Of a stretch of DNA of 64,000 nt, positions 7,624 to 16,632 are shown piece after piece. Source of the DNA: Bradyrhizobium sp. NP1. GTDB taxonomy: Bacteria; Pseudomonadota; Alphaproteobacteria; Rhizobiales; Xanthobacteraceae. Position 1 is the first letter of the stretch, and each line of letters opens with the position of its first letter. A program made the translations under genes and the position numbers. The stretch spans positions 7,356,001-7,420,000 of the forward strand of contig NZ_CP127385.1 of assembly GCF_030378205.1 (NCBI RefSeq), read 5' to 3'. Below the pieces are notes generated by a model, which had not been told where the DNA came from, did not search any database, and saw nothing but the letters and a program-made list of their open reading frames with translations.

Positions 7624-8694
7624 ATGATAGCAAACGGCACATCCAGGCTGATTACCCCTTCCGCGCCATCGCCCGCCGAGGCCCGGGTCGACTGGGTCGA
7701 CTACGCCAAGGGCATCTGCATCGTCATGGTGGTGATGATGCATTCGGTGCTGGGGGTCGAACTGGCCGCCGGCCAGACCGGCTTCATGCACCCCTTCGTG
7801 GCGTTCGCAAAACCGTTCCGGATGCCGGATTTCTTCCTGATTTCAGGGCTTTTCCTGCCGCTCGTGATCGATCGCGGCTGGCGCACCTACCTCGATCGCA
7901 AGGTGGTGCATTTCGCCTATTTCTATGTGCTCTGGGTGACGATCCAGTTCGGCTTCAAGGCGCCCGCTTTCGCCGCCGAATCGGGCTGGCCCCATGTCGG
8001 CTATCTGTATCTGGAATCCTTCATCGAGCCGTTCGGCACGCTGTGGTTCATTTATCTGCTGCCCATATTCTTCGTTGTCACAAAACTGACACGCGGGCTC
8101 CCGCCGCTCGCGATCTGGGCGGTCGCAGCCAGCCTCGAGATGGCGCATGTCGCGACCGGCTGGACCGTGATCGACGAGTTCTGCGCACGCTTCGTCTATT
8201 TCTATTCCGGCTACCTGTTCGCCGATTGGGTGTTCGCACTGTCCAACCGGGCGCGAGCGCACCCCGTGCTTTCGCTCGCGGCGCTGATGCTGTGGGCGAT
8301 CATCGACGGCGGCCTCGTTGTGCTGGGCGCGAGCGAGTGGCCCCTGGTCTCGCTGATGCTCGGCGTTGCCGGCGCCTGCGCGATCGTCACGATCGCCGCG
8401 CTGCTTGCCAAAATGCGCTGGCTCAATTTCCTCCGCTTCTGCGGCGAGCATTCGATCGTGATCTACCTCGCCTTCTTCCTGCCGATGGCGACGACGCGGA
8501 CGGTGCTTTTGAAGACCGGGCTGATCCCTGACATCGGCGCGGTCTCGCTGGTGGTGACGCTGGTAGGCGTTGCCGGTGCGCTTCTGATCTGGCGGCTTGC
8601 ACTCGGCCTGCGCGCCAATTTCCTGTTCGAGCGGCCCGAGGCGTTCTGGATCGCGCCGAAAAAGGCTCGCCCCGTCCTGCAGGCAGCGGAATAG
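7624..8694 (+). CDS. Acyltransferase 3 family integral membrane protein
   Basis: 356 residues with about ten hydrophobic segments spread over the whole length. The start of the domain, DWVDYAKGICIVMVVMMHS (residues 19-37), carries the D-x-x-K-G-I and the M-M-H-S of acyltransferase 3 proteins, including the conserved histidine; WFIYLLPIFF and the C-terminal hydrophobic stretch also fit. Such enzymes transfer acetyl, succinyl or related groups to exported glycans at the membrane. A role in modifying exopolysaccharide or LPS is likely from the family and from the divergent ugd gene, but the acceptor is unknown. I see no clear Shine-Dalgarno before the ATG at 7624. Confidence 0.88.
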   Translation: MIANGTSRLITPSAPSPAEARVDWVDYAKGICIVMVVMMHSVLGVELAAGQTGFMHPFVAFAKPFRMPDFFLISGLFLPLVIDRGWRTYLDRKVVHFAYFYVLWVTIQFGFKAPAFAAESGWPHVGYLYLESFIEPFGTLWFIYLLPIFFVVTKLTRGLPPLAIWAVAASLEMAHVATGWTVIDEFCARFVYFYSGYLFADWVFALSNRARAHPVLSLAALMLWAIIDGGLVVLGASEWPLVSLMLGVAGACAIVTIAALLAKMRWLNFLRFCGEHSIVIYLAFFLPMATTRTVLLKTGLIPDIGAVSLVVTLVGVAGALLIWRLALGLRANFLFERPEAFWIAPKKARPVLQAAE

Positions 8695-8729
8695 CCTTCG
8701 CCTTGCTTGCCGTCCGCGTACGGGCCACG

Positions 8730-8761
8730 AAGGCGGATTTAGCTGTCCAAAATCCCGCCTT
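8730..8761 (+). terminator. Imperfect hairpin after the acyltransferase gene
   Basis: AAGGCGGATTT (8730-8740) pairs with AAATCCCGCCTT (8750-8761) with one bulged base, around a nine-base loop. There is no run of T after it, so a terminator role is likely only from its place between the acyltransferase stop and polA. Confidence 0.4.
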
Positions 8762-8801
8762 CTAGGCTGTCAATCGCCGCAAAAGTTCTTAAATTGCGGC
8801 C

Positions 8802-11800
8802 ATGCCGAAATCCCCCCAGAAGGCCGCCGCGAAGCCGGCCGCGACCAAGCCCGCCCCCGCCAAAGCCCCTGCCAAACAGCCTGGCAAGGGCGACCATGTT
8901 TTCCTGGTCGACGGTTCCTCCTACATTTTTCGCGCCTATCACGCGCTGCCGCCGCTGAACCGCAAGTCCGACGGGCTGCAGGTCAATGCCGTGCTCGGCT
9001 TCTGCAACATGCTGTGGAAGCTCTTGCGCGACATGCCGGAAACCGACCGGCCGACGCATCTTGCGATCGTCTTCGACAAGTCCGAAATCACCTTCCGCAA
9101 CAAGCTCTATCCCGACTACAAGGCGCACCGGCCGCCGGCGCCCGACGACCTGATCCCGCAATTCGGGTTGATCCGCGACGCCGTGCGCGCCTTCGACCTG
9201 CCCTGCCTGGAACAGAACGGCTTCGAGGCCGACGATCTGATCGCGACCTATGCGCGGCTTGCGACCGCGCGCGGCGCAACCACGACCATCGTCTCCTCGG
9301 ACAAGGACCTGATGCAGCTCGTGACCGACAAGGTCACGATGTACGACACCATGAAGGATCGCCGCATCGGCATCCCCGAGGTGATCGAGAAGTTTGGCGT
9401 GCCGCCGGAAAAGGTGGTCGAGGTTCAGGCGCTCGCCGGCGATTCCACCGACAACGTACCCGGCGTACCTGGCATCGGCGTCAAGACCGCTGCGCAACTG
9501 ATCGTGGAATATGGCGATCTGGAACAGCTCCTGTTCCGTGCCACCGAGATCAAGCAGCCGAAGCGGCGCGAGGCCCTGATCGAGAACGCCGAGAAGGCAC
9601 GCATCTCGCGGCAGCTCGTGCTGCTCGACGACAAGGTCGATCTCGAAGTGCCGCTCGACGACCTCGCGGTGCACGAACCCGACGCGCGCAAGCTGATCGC
9701 GTTCCTGAAAGCGATGGAATTTTCCACGCTGACCAAGCGCGTCGCCGAATATTCCGAGATCGATCCCGCAGACGTGACGGCGGATGCCGGTGGCAAGAGC
9801 GCCGCGTCGGCCCCTGCTCCTTCGAAGGCCGAATCAAGCAGTGGCACAGCCGATCTCTTTGCCGGCAGCGCGCCCGCACCCGCCAAGACCGGCACGGGAG
9901 GCAAGGAAGACAAGACCTCCAGCCTCAAGGGTACGCCAATCTCGCTCGCCGAGGCGCGCAAGGAAGCCGCGCGGAAATTGCCGTTCGACCGCTCCAAATA
10001 TCAGATCATCGGCGCGGCAGACGAACTGAAAGCCTGGGTGGCGCGCGCGCGCGACACCGGCCGGTTTGCGATCGAAGCCAAGGCCAGCTCGATCGACCCG
10101 ATGCAGGCCGATATCTGCGGCATCGCGCTGGCGCTGGCGCCAGGCGATGCCTGCTACATCCCGCTGGCGCACAAGCGCTCAGGTGACGGCGTCGGGCTGT
10201 TCGACGCCGGGCTGGCGCCCGGCCAGATCAAGGAAGGCGAAGCGCTGGAGGCGTTGAAGCCGCTCCTGGAATCGGCCGGTATTCTCAAGATCGGCTTCAA
10301 CGTCAAATTCAACGCGGTGATGTTCGCGCAGGCCGGAATCACCCTGCGCAACATCGACGATGCCCAGCTCATGAGCTATGCGCTCGATGCCGGCCGCAAC
10401 GGCCATGGCCTGGAGACGCTTTCCGAGCTCTGGCTCGGCCACACCACGATCGCCCATGGCGATCTCATCGGCAGCGGCAAGGGCAGGCTGACCTTCGATC
10501 AGGTCGCGATCGACAGGGCGACCGAATATTCCGCCGAGAGCGCCGACGTGATCCTGCGGCTATGGCGGCTGTTGAAGCCCCGGCTGGTCGCCGAGCGCAT
10601 GACCGCCGTCTACGAGACGCTGGAGCGGCCGCTGGTTTCGGTGCTGGCGCGAATGGAGCGGCGCGGCATCTCGATCGACCGGCAGGTGCTGTCGCGGCTG
10701 TCGGGCGAGTTCGCGCAGACCGCCGCGCGCGTCGAGGCCGAGCTGCAGGAGCTCGCTGGCGAGCCGATCAATGTCGGCAGCCCGAAGCAGATCGGCGACA
10801 TCATCTTCGGCAAGATGGGGATTCCCGGCGGCACCAAGACCAAGACCGGCGCCTGGTCCACCTCGGCGCAGATCCTCGACGAGCTTGCCGAGCAGGGCCA
10901 CGAGTTCCCGAAGAAGATCCTGGAATGGCGCCAGGTGTCGAAGCTGAAGTCGACCTATACCGACGCGCTGCCGACCTACGTCAATCCGCAGACCCATCGC
11001 GTGCATACCACCTACGCGCTGGCGGCGACGACGACGGGGCGGCTGTCGTCGAACGAGCCCAATTTGCAGAACATCCCGGTGCGTACCGAGGACGGCCGCA
11101 AGATTCGCCGTGCCTTCATCGCCACGCCGGGCCACAAGCTGGTGTCGGCGGACTATTCTCAAATCGAGTTGCGGCTGCTCGCGGAGATCGCCGACGTGCC
11201 GGTGCTGCGCCAGGCGTTCCGCGACAAGCTCGACATCCACGCCATGACCGCGTCCGAGATGTTCGGCGTCCCGATCAAGGACATGCCGAGCGAGATCCGC
11301 CGCCGGGCTAAGGCGGTCAATTTCGGCATTATCTACGGCATCTCGGCCTTTGGTCTGGCCAACCAGCTCGGCATCGCGCGCGAGGAGGCGTCCGCCTATA
11401 TCAAGAAGTATTTCGAGCGCTTCCCGGGCATCCGCGCCTATATGGACGAGACAAGGGAGTTTTGCCGCAAGAACGGCTACGTCGCCACGCTGTTCGGCCG
11501 CAAATGCTACTATCCCGACATCAAGGCCTCCAACGCCTCGGTCCGCTCCTTCAACGAGCGCGCCGCGATCAACGCGCGATTGCAGGGCTCGGCCGCGGAC
11601 ATCATTCGCCGCGCCATGACCCGCATGGAGGACGCCCTCGCCGAGAAGAAGCTGTCGGCACAGATGCTGTTGCAGGTGCATGACGAATTGATCTTCGAGG
11701 TGCCGGACGAGGAGGTTGCGGCGACGCTTCCCGTCGTGCAGCGCGTGATGCAGGACGCGCCGTTCCCGGCCGTGCTGCTGTCGCTGCCGCTGCAGGTCGA

Positions 11801-11837
11801 TGCCCGCGCGGCCAACAACTGGGACGAGGCGCATTAG
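8802..11837 (+). CDS. polA: DNA polymerase I with degenerate proofreading site
   Basis: 1011 residues. Fills gaps in repair and removes RNA primers of Okazaki fragments. A Lys/Ala/Pro-rich tail (1-27) precedes the 5'-3' nuclease domain (VFLVDGSSYIFRAYHALP, about 30-310); a linker of low complexity (about 325-370) leads to the 3'-5' exonuclease-like domain (about 395-600) and the polymerase domain with motif A DYSQIELR (Asp784), motif B RRRAKAVNFGIIYG and motif C QVHDEL. In the exonuclease domain the four E. coli metal ligands are replaced: Asp355 by Glu425, Glu357 by Lys427, Asp424 by Asn504 and Asp501 by Ser580. Proofreading is therefore probably lost, as in Taq polymerase, while the fold is kept. 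Confidence 0.97.
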   Translation: MPKSPQKAAAKPAATKPAPAKAPAKQPGKGDHVFLVDGSSYIFRAYHALPPLNRKSDGLQVNAVLGFCNMLWKLLRDMPETDRPTHLAIVFDKSEITFRNKLYPDYKAHRPPAPDDLIPQFGLIRDAVRAFDLPCLEQNGFEADDLIATYARLATARGATTTIVSSDKDLMQLVTDKVTMYDTMKDRRIGIPEVIEKFGVPPEKVVEVQALAGDSTDNVPGVPGIGVKTAAQLIVEYGDLEQLLFRATEIKQPKRREALIENAEKARISRQLVLLDDKVDLEVPLDDLAVHEPDARKLIAFLKAMEFSTLTKRVAEYSEIDPADVTADAGGKSAASAPAPSKAESSSGTADLFAGSAPAPAKTGTGGKEDKTSSLKGTPISLAEARKEAARKLPFDRSKYQIIGAADELKAWVARARDTGRFAIEAKASSIDPMQADICGIALALAPGDACYIPLAHKRSGDGVGLFDAGLAPGQIKEGEALEALKPLLESAGILKIGFNVKFNAVMFAQAGITLRNIDDAQLMSYALDAGRNGHGLETLSELWLGHTTIAHGDLIGSGKGRLTFDQVAIDRATEYSAESADVILRLWRLLKPRLVAERMTAVYETLERPLVSVLARMERRGISIDRQVLSRLSGEFAQTAARVEAELQELAGEPINVGSPKQIGDIIFGKMGIPGGTKTKTGAWSTSAQILDELAEQGHEFPKKILEWRQVSKLKSTYTDALPTYVNPQTHRVHTTYALAATTTGRLSSNEPNLQNIPVRTEDGRKIRRAFIATPGHKLVSADYSQIELRLLAEIADVPVLRQAFRDKLDIHAMTASEMFGVPIKDMPSEIRRRAKAVNFGIIYGISAFGLANQLGIAREEASAYIKKYFERFPGIRAYMDETREFCRKNGYVATLFGRKCYYPDIKASNASVRSFNERAAINARLQGSAADIIRRAMTRMEDALAEKKLSAQMLLQVHDELIFEVPDEEVAATLPVVQRVMQDAPFPAVLLSLPLQVDARAANNWDEAH

Positions 11838-11869
11838 AGCGCGGGACGTCAGGGAGCACCGCCGCTGAA

Positions 11870-12508
11870 GTGGTCGACATCAATCCGGTTCTCGCATTCG
11901 CGCTGACCGCGCTGATCATTGAGATCACGCCCGGCCCCAACATGACCTATCTCGCGGCGCTGTCGCTCTCGAGCGGCGCGCGCACCGGCTTTGCCGCCGT
12001 GGCCGGCATTGCGCTCGGGCTTCTGGTCTACGGCGTCGCGGCCGCGGTCGGCCTGGCAGCGCTGGTCGACCGCCTGCCCTGGCTGTATGAGCTTCTGCGC
12101 TGGGGCGGCGTGGCGTATCTCGTGTACCTGGCGTGGGAAAGCTGGACCAGCGAGCGAGAGGCTGCGCCTGAAGCGACGGATGGGCCCGACGTGCGGCCAT
12201 GGCTTGCGTTCCGGCGCGGGCTCATCACCAATCTGCTCAATCCCAAGGCGGCCGTTTTCTATCTCGCCGTGCTGCCGGATTTCGTTCAGCCGAACGGCGT
12301 GCCCGTGATGACGCAGACGATGCTGCTGATCGCGGTCTACGTGGCAATCGCGACCCTCATCCATAGCGGGATCGTCGCGCTCGCCAGCGCGCTGCAACCG
12401 ACACTGGCCGCGTCGGGACGTCGTCGCGTGATCCGGCGTGTGCTGGCGCTCGTCTTGCTCGGCATCGCTGTCTGGTTTGCGGCATCGACCGGCCGATCGG
12501 CCGCCTGA
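11870..12508 (+). CDS. LysE family exporter
   Basis: 212 residues with about six membrane segments. The family signature EITPGPNMTYLAALSLSSG stands at residues 21-39 and the second conserved block GLITNLLNPKAAVFYLAVLPDF near residue 115 carries the NLLNPK motif. Such proteins export amino acids such as lysine, threonine or homoserine lactones by proton antiport; the substrate cannot be predicted. The start is a GTG at 11870, 32 bases after the polA stop, because every later ATG would cut into the signature. A second LysE gene follows after 126 bases on the same strand. Confidence 0.88.
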   Translation: MVDINPVLAFALTALIIEITPGPNMTYLAALSLSSGARTGFAAVAGIALGLLVYGVAAAVGLAALVDRLPWLYELLRWGGVAYLVYLAWESWTSEREAAPEATDGPDVRPWLAFRRGLITNLLNPKAAVFYLAVLPDFVQPNGVPVMTQTMLLIAVYVAIATLIHSGIVALASALQPTLAASGRRRVIRRVLALVLLGIAVWFAASTGRSAA

Positions 12509-12634
12509 ATTTGCCCGCCTTGTCCGACCGCCGAATGCTCCGAGTTTTCGGGCGATGTCGGAGCAATCGCGAAATGGCGGCGCCGAAGCGGGCAGGCTAG
12601 AAGGTGCACGATCACCCCTGCTTGCGAGTTGGAA

Positions 12635-13270
12635 ATGCCTCAGGCGACTTCCCTCATCGGTTTTGCGCTGGTTTCGCTCGGCATCGTGCTGACGCCGGGG
12701 CCGAACATGATCTATCTGATCTCGCGCTCGATCACGCAGGGGCCTGCGGCCGGAATCGTATCGCTTGGCGGTGTGGCGCTCGGCTTCGTCTTCTACATGC
12801 TTGCCGCGGCGTTCGGCATCACCGCGCTGCTGCTCGCGGTGCCCTATGCCTACGATGCGCTGCGCCTTGCCGGCGCGGCGTATCTCATGTGGCTCGCCTG
12901 GCAGGCGGTGAGGCCCGGCGGCCGCTCGCCGTTTCAGGTGAAGAAGCTCGCCGTCGACGGCCCGCGCAAGCTGTTCGCGATGGGTTTCGTCACCAATCTG
13001 CTCAACCCGAAGATCGCGATGCTGTATCTGGCGTTGCTGCCGCAGTTCATCGACCCCACCGCCGGCCCCGTGCTCGCGCAATCGCTGGTGCTGGGCTCGA
13101 TCCAGATCGCCATCAGCGTCAGCGTCAATGCGATGATCGCGCTCGCGGCCGGCTCGATCGCGCTGTTCCTGGGGACGCGGCCGAGCTGGCTGCTCGTGCA
13201 GCGCTACCTGATGGGAACGGTGCTTGCCGGCCTCGCGCTGCGGATGGCGTTCGAGGCGCGGCGAGCTTGA
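12635..13270 (+). CDS. LysE family exporter (second, tandem copy)
   Basis: 211 residues from the ATG at 12635; a TTG two codons upstream is also possible. It has six hydrophobic segments, the signature VLTPGPNMIYLISRSITQG at about residue 19, and GFVTNLLNPKIAMLYLALLPQF near residue 124. It aligns along its whole length with the protein encoded just upstream, yet the two differ at most positions outside these blocks, so the duplication is old or the second copy came from elsewhere. Export of an amino acid or derivative across the inner membrane is the family role; the substrate is unknown. The downstream neighbour, a GST, converges on it with only 12 bases between the stops. Confidence 0.88.
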   Translation: MPQATSLIGFALVSLGIVLTPGPNMIYLISRSITQGPAAGIVSLGGVALGFVFYMLAAAFGITALLLAVPYAYDALRLAGAAYLMWLAWQAVRPGGRSPFQVKKLAVDGPRKLFAMGFVTNLLNPKIAMLYLALLPQFIDPTAGPVLAQSLVLGSIQIAISVSVNAMIALAAGSIALFLGTRPSWLLVQRYLMGTVLAGLALRMAFEARRA

Positions 13271-13282
13271 TCCCGGAAAAAC

Positions 13283-13909
13283 TCAATCCAGCTTCGCCTC
13301 CATGCCGCGCTTGACCGCAGGCCGCGCCATCAGCGCGTTGTACCAGCGCTCGACGTTCGGAAAATCCTTCAGCTCGACCTTGTGGCGCGGATGCCGCCAG
13401 GCCCATCCGAGGATTGCGAAATCGGCGACCGACAGCGCGCCTGCCACGAATTCATGGTCCGCGAGGCGGCGGTCGAGCACGCCGTAAAGCCGGCGCGTCT
13501 CGGCCATGAAGCGCTTCAGCCCGTAGGCGCGCTCCTGCTCGTTTTCCAGCGCGATGAAATGATGGACCTGGCCGGGCATCGGGCCGAAGCCGCCCATCTG
13601 CCACATCAGCCACTCATAGACCGGGATGCGTCCGGCAAGCGGTTTTGGCAGGAATTTTCCGGTCTTCTCGCCGAGATAGAGCAGGATCGCGCCGGACTCG
13701 AAGATGCTGACGCGCTTGCCCTCGGGCCCCTCGGGATCGACGATTGCCGGGATCTTGTTGTTGGGGCTGATCGCCAGGAACGACGGCGCCATCTGCTCGC
13801 CCTTGGTGATGTTCACCGGGATCACCTTGTAAGGCAGACCCATTTCCTCCAGCGCGACCGAGATCTTGCGGCCATTCGGCGTGTTCCAGGTGTGCAGCTC
13901 GATGGTCAT
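13283..13909 (-). CDS. Glutathione S-transferase family protein, YfcG/YghU-like
   Basis: 208 residues from the ATG at 13907-13909, which follows a strong GGGAGGACCG. The N-terminal thioredoxin-fold domain begins [20 protein letters not shown]; the TPNG stretch is where the YfcG/YghU (nu-class) enzymes bind glutathione, and [15 protein letters not shown] holds the cis-proline and the glutathione-contacting turn. The all-helical C-terminal domain follows. Family members act as disulfide reductases or peroxidases that use glutathione in the cytoplasm. The frame continues 41 codons upstream of this start but with no homology-like content. No operon partner. Confidence 0.88.
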   Translation of the reverse strand: MTIELHTWNTPNGRKISVALEEMGLPYKVIPVNITKGEQMAPSFLAISPNNKIPAIVDPEGPEGKRVSIFESGAILLYLGEKTGKFLPKPLAGRIPVYEWLMWQMGGFGPMPGQVHHFIALENEQERAYGLKRFMAETRRLYGVLDRRLADHEFVAGALSVADFAILGWAWRHPRHKVELKDFPNVERWYNALMARPAVKRGMEAKLD

Positions 13910-14091
13910 CGGTCCTCCCGAAAGGTTTTTTATCCCGTAGCGGGAAGCCGCCGGCCTTACAACCCTCGCTGTCGCAACCCCCCGGCGGCCGAATCCGCAG
14001 GCGCTGCGCTGTTGATAACGACAAGGCGCTGGCATGTGCGGAAAACCGCCGATACATTGCGCGCCACCCCAAAACCAGCCGAGAAGCCGCC

Positions 14092-14655
14092 TTGTCCAAA
14101 TCAGCCTCCCGTGCCCGCCTTCACGAGATCATCCGCAAGCGCTCGTTCGGCCGCGGCGAGGTGACGCTCGCCTCGGGACGCAAAAGCGATTTCTACTTCA
14201 ACCTCAAGCCGACCATGCTCGATCCCGAAGGCGCAGCCCTGCTCGCCGAGCTCACCTATGAGGCGCTGAAGGACGACAACCTCGACTATGTCGGCGGGCT
14301 CGAGATGGGCGCGGTGCCGCTTGCCGGGGCGATCGCGCAACTGTCCTGGATCAAGGGCCACCCGATCGCCGCCTTCTTCGTGCGCAAGAAGCCGAAGGAG
14401 CACGGCGCGCGCCTTGCCGTGGAGGGGCTCGCCAAGGGCGAGAGCCTGAAAGGCAAGCGCGTCGTGATCGTCGAGGACGTCACTACGACCGGCGGCTCGG
14501 CGCTGAAGGCGGTCGAGGCGGTGCGCGAGGAAGGCGCCGACGTCGCGCTGGTGCTCACCATGGTTGACCGCGAGGAAGGCGCCGACGAGACCTTCGCGAG
14601 CGCCGGACTGCCGTTCCGCTCGATCTACAAGGCGGCCGAGTTCCTGAAGAGCTGA
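14092..14655 (+). CDS. pyrE: Orotate phosphoribosyltransferase
   Basis: 187 residues. Joins orotate to PRPP to make OMP in pyrimidine synthesis. The PRPP-binding motif [15 protein letters not shown] (about 123-137) is complete, and the flexible loop [17 protein letters not shown] (about 98-114) carries the catalytic lysines and histidine. The initiator appears to be TTG at 14092: the preceding bases offer no in-frame ATG or GTG that keeps homology, and [23 protein letters not shown] is the expected beginning. The rare start may lower expression. It stands alone, unlike the pyrE-pyrC or pyrE-rph clusters of other bacteria. Confidence 0.95.
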   Translation: MSKSASRARLHEIIRKRSFGRGEVTLASGRKSDFYFNLKPTMLDPEGAALLAELTYEALKDDNLDYVGGLEMGAVPLAGAIAQLSWIKGHPIAAFFVRKKPKEHGARLAVEGLAKGESLKGKRVVIVEDVTTTGGSALKAVEAVREEGADVALVLTMVDREEGADETFASAGLPFRSIYKAAEFLKS

Positions 14656-14790
14656 CGGCTTTCGCCTCCCGCCTTTCTTGGCCCCCGGACGCGCTCCGCT
14701 CACCGCTCGTTTACCATCCGCGTTTAAGGTGAATCCGAGGCTAAGGCGCCAGCCGCCCTGGCCGTGGCTTCGCGTCAGGTGGAGTAAGCG

Positions 14791-15558
14791 TTGCGTAAAG
14801 AGTTGCCTTGCCTGCGGATACGGCGCCGCGCGCTCCTTGCCGCCGTCCTCGCCCTCACCGGATCGCTCGCGATCCTGCCGGGCAGCGCCTGCGCCGAAAA
14901 CCTGTTCGACTTTTTCTTCGGCGGCTTCAAGCAACAGCAGCAGACGCCGCAGGCGGGCTTTTTCGCCGACCCGATGAATCCCGACCCGCAAGGCGCGCCG
15001 CCGCAGCAACGCATGGCGGTCGCGGGCTCCGGCCCGGCCTTCTGCGTGCGGAGCTGCGACGGCCGCTATTTCCCGCTGATGCGCGGCGCTGCCTCCCCGG
15101 TGCAGATGTGCCAGGCGTTCTGCCCGGCGAGCCCGACCAAGGTGTTTTACGGCTCCAGCATCGACGGCGCCTATGCCACGAACGGCGAGCGCTATGCGGA
15201 CAGCGAGAATGCCTTCGCCTATCGCAAGGCGCTGCGCGCCGACTGCACCTGCAACGGCCGCGATCCGGCAGGCCTCGCCCCTGTCGACCTCGCGCTCGAC
15301 AGTTCGCTGCGTCCGGGCGACGTGATTGCGACCACCGACGGGCTCGTCGCCTATTCCGGCACACGCGCCGACGGCCAGGCCGCCGAATTCACGCCGGTGG
15401 CATCCTATCCGGGCCTCACCGCCGCGGTGCGCGCACGGCTCGGCGAGATGAAGGTCGCCCCCGCCAGCGCCGAGCTGGGCGATGCGTCGATCACCTCCTC
15501 GATAACGCCGCTGCCGCCAAAGCCCGGCCCCAGGGCCAAGCGCGCGGATTTGAACTGA
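14791..15558 (+). CDS. DUF2865 domain secreted protein
   Basis: 255 residues. The start is a TTG at 14791 with GGAG seven bases upstream. A signal peptide with a basic head (RKELPCLRIRRRALLAAVL) and cleavage near residue 35 (GSACAEN) sends it to the periplasm. The conserved part (about 78-185) holds the cysteine pattern FCVRSCDGRYFPL, MCQAFCPA and DCTCNGRDP typical of DUF2865, a family restricted largely to Rhizobiales with unknown function. A Gln-rich stretch (KQQQQTPQ) lies between the signal and the domain. The six cysteines probably form disulfides. No neighbour suggests a role. Confidence 0.85.
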   Translation: MRKELPCLRIRRRALLAAVLALTGSLAILPGSACAENLFDFFFGGFKQQQQTPQAGFFADPMNPDPQGAPPQQRMAVAGSGPAFCVRSCDGRYFPLMRGAASPVQMCQAFCPASPTKVFYGSSIDGAYATNGERYADSENAFAYRKALRADCTCNGRDPAGLAPVDLALDSSLRPGDVIATTDGLVAYSGTRADGQAAEFTPVASYPGLTAAVRARLGEMKVAPASAELGDASITSSITPLPPKPGPRAKRADLN

Positions 15559-15620
15559 TCGCGGCCGGCGAAAAGCGCGGTGGCTCAAATTGAACGCCCT
15601 CGCGCTTCAGCTCTTTGTTC

Positions 15621-15670
15621 GAGCATGATCTCCGTCGGAAAACCGGTCCCCACTTTTCCGGATCATGCTC
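15621..15670. repeat. GAGCATGATC palindromic repeat, copy 1
   Basis: GAGCATGATC (15621-15630) and its exact complement GATCATGCTC (15661-15670) enclose an inner pairing of GGAAAA with TTTTCC. It is the compact form of a dispersed repeat that I know from Bradyrhizobium and Rhodopseudomonas. Its last bases supply part of the stop codon of the minus-strand gene that ends at 15669. A longer copy lies at 47644-47720 in the same position relative to a gene. Confidence 0.75.
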
Positions 15671-16100
15671 AGCGCCCGACAATCACACCGATCACGTTGG
15701 GCGCCGCGCGATAGCGTTCCTCGATCTCGGCGCGCGCGGCGGTGCGGTTTTCCGGCGTCAGGAGCCCGCGCTTCTCGGCCAGGATCATCCAGCAGAAACC
15801 CCACCAGTCCGTCAGCATGCCCTGGTCGTCGACGAGGTCGTAGCCCTGCTCGGCGGCGAAGATGCGCGCATGCGCCTCGTCGAGCGAATCGAGGAAGGCG
15901 TGATCCTCATTCGAGAACAGCGCGTCGCTGATGTCGTCGACGGTGTAGCCCCAGATCGAGGAGCAGACCACGTTGAACTCGCGGTCGATCTGGTCGTCGT
16001 CGACGGCGCGGCGGCGCGAGGCCTGGTGCAGGCGCGACAGCGTGCGCGCGAAGTCGGCGATGCGGGTGAGCGCGAATTGATCGAAGGCGATGGTGGACAT
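15669..16100 (-). CDS. Conserved-looking hypothetical protein, acidic, cytoplasmic
   Basis: 143 residues from the ATG at 16098-16100, preceded by GAGGA at proper spacing. There is no signal peptide and no membrane segment. The composition is acidic with many aromatic residues in the second half (WGYTVDDISDALF, DWWGFCWMILAEKRG). I do not recognise the fold; it looks mainly helical. Its coding quality (clean third-position GC bias) makes it a real gene. The stop codon overlaps the edge of a palindromic repeat. Nothing in the surroundings, DUF2865 on one side and small membrane proteins on the other, indicates a role. Confidence 0.75.
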   Translation of the reverse strand: MSTIAFDQFALTRIADFARTLSRLHQASRRRAVDDDQIDREFNVVCSSIWGYTVDDISDALFSNEDHAFLDSLDEAHARIFAAEQGYDLVDDQGMLTDWWGFCWMILAEKRGLLTPENRTAARAEIEERYRAAPNVIGVIVGR

Positions 16101-16218
16101 GTAGTCCTCGCAGAGGCTGACAGACCATAGATATTGTGTCGGCACGACGCCGAATCATAATGATATATCAAAGACTTGCTAAAGTGTTCTTAATCTGTTC
16201 CGATGACAATGAACTTTG

Positions 16219-16449
16219 ATGCCGCGCCTTCAGACCAATTATTTCGAGGCTTTTTGCGATCGTCCCATGTCGATCAAAAAGATTGCGGACGGACTGGAAG
16301 TTGCGGCTGAGACCGCAATCGCCTTGATATGCCTTTGCGTTTGGATCGCGAGGGACCCTTCAGGCTTTCTTGTGGCCATTGTCTGCGTCTGCGCAGGCTT
16401 CGCCGCCGTCCGCATTTATCGCTGGTACCTGGTGTCCTCCCGACCGTGA
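16219..16449 (+). CDS. Possible small membrane protein
   Basis: 76 residues from the ATG at 16219, or 60 from the ATG at 16267 (SIKKIADGLEVAAETAIAL). The second half has two hydrophobic stretches, AIALICLCVWIA and FLVAIVCVCAGFAAV, divided by a short polar turn RDPSG, and ends in a basic segment RIYRWYLVSSRP, so it could be a hairpin in the inner membrane. No strong Shine-Dalgarno is visible for either start. The gene call is uncertain and rests on the membrane pattern and the absence of any better frame. Confidence 0.4.
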   Translation: MPRLQTNYFEAFCDRPMSIKKIADGLEVAAETAIALICLCVWIARDPSGFLVAIVCVCAGFAAVRIYRWYLVSSRP

Positions 16450-16464
16450 AGTCTTTTCGCGGGT

Positions 16465-16559
16465 TAGTAGGGTGGGCAAAGCGTCAGCGTGCCCACCAAG
16501 ACAGTATTGCGCTTGAAGTTGGTGGGCACGGCGCAAACGCGCCTTTGCCCACCCTACAT
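16465..16559. repeat. Interspersed palindromic repeat, TAGGGTGGGC type
   Basis: GTAGGGTGGGCAAAGCG (from 16467) and GCGCCTTTGCCCACCCTAC (to 16557) are inverted copies of each other that enclose GTGCCCACC (from 16488) and GGTGGGCAC (from 16521). The whole can fold as a long hairpin or as two shorter ones. Related copies lie at 1105 and 34639. It begins 16 bases after the stop of the possible small membrane protein. The following 60 bases contain another GC-rich hairpin (GCCCCCGCCTTCGCCGGGGC). Confidence 0.75.
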
Positions 16560-16632
16560 TCCAAAGCCTGTGGCTATGGGCCCCCGCCTTCGCCGGGGCG
16601 ACTCGTCATGGGATGCGTTTGGACCCGCCGCC

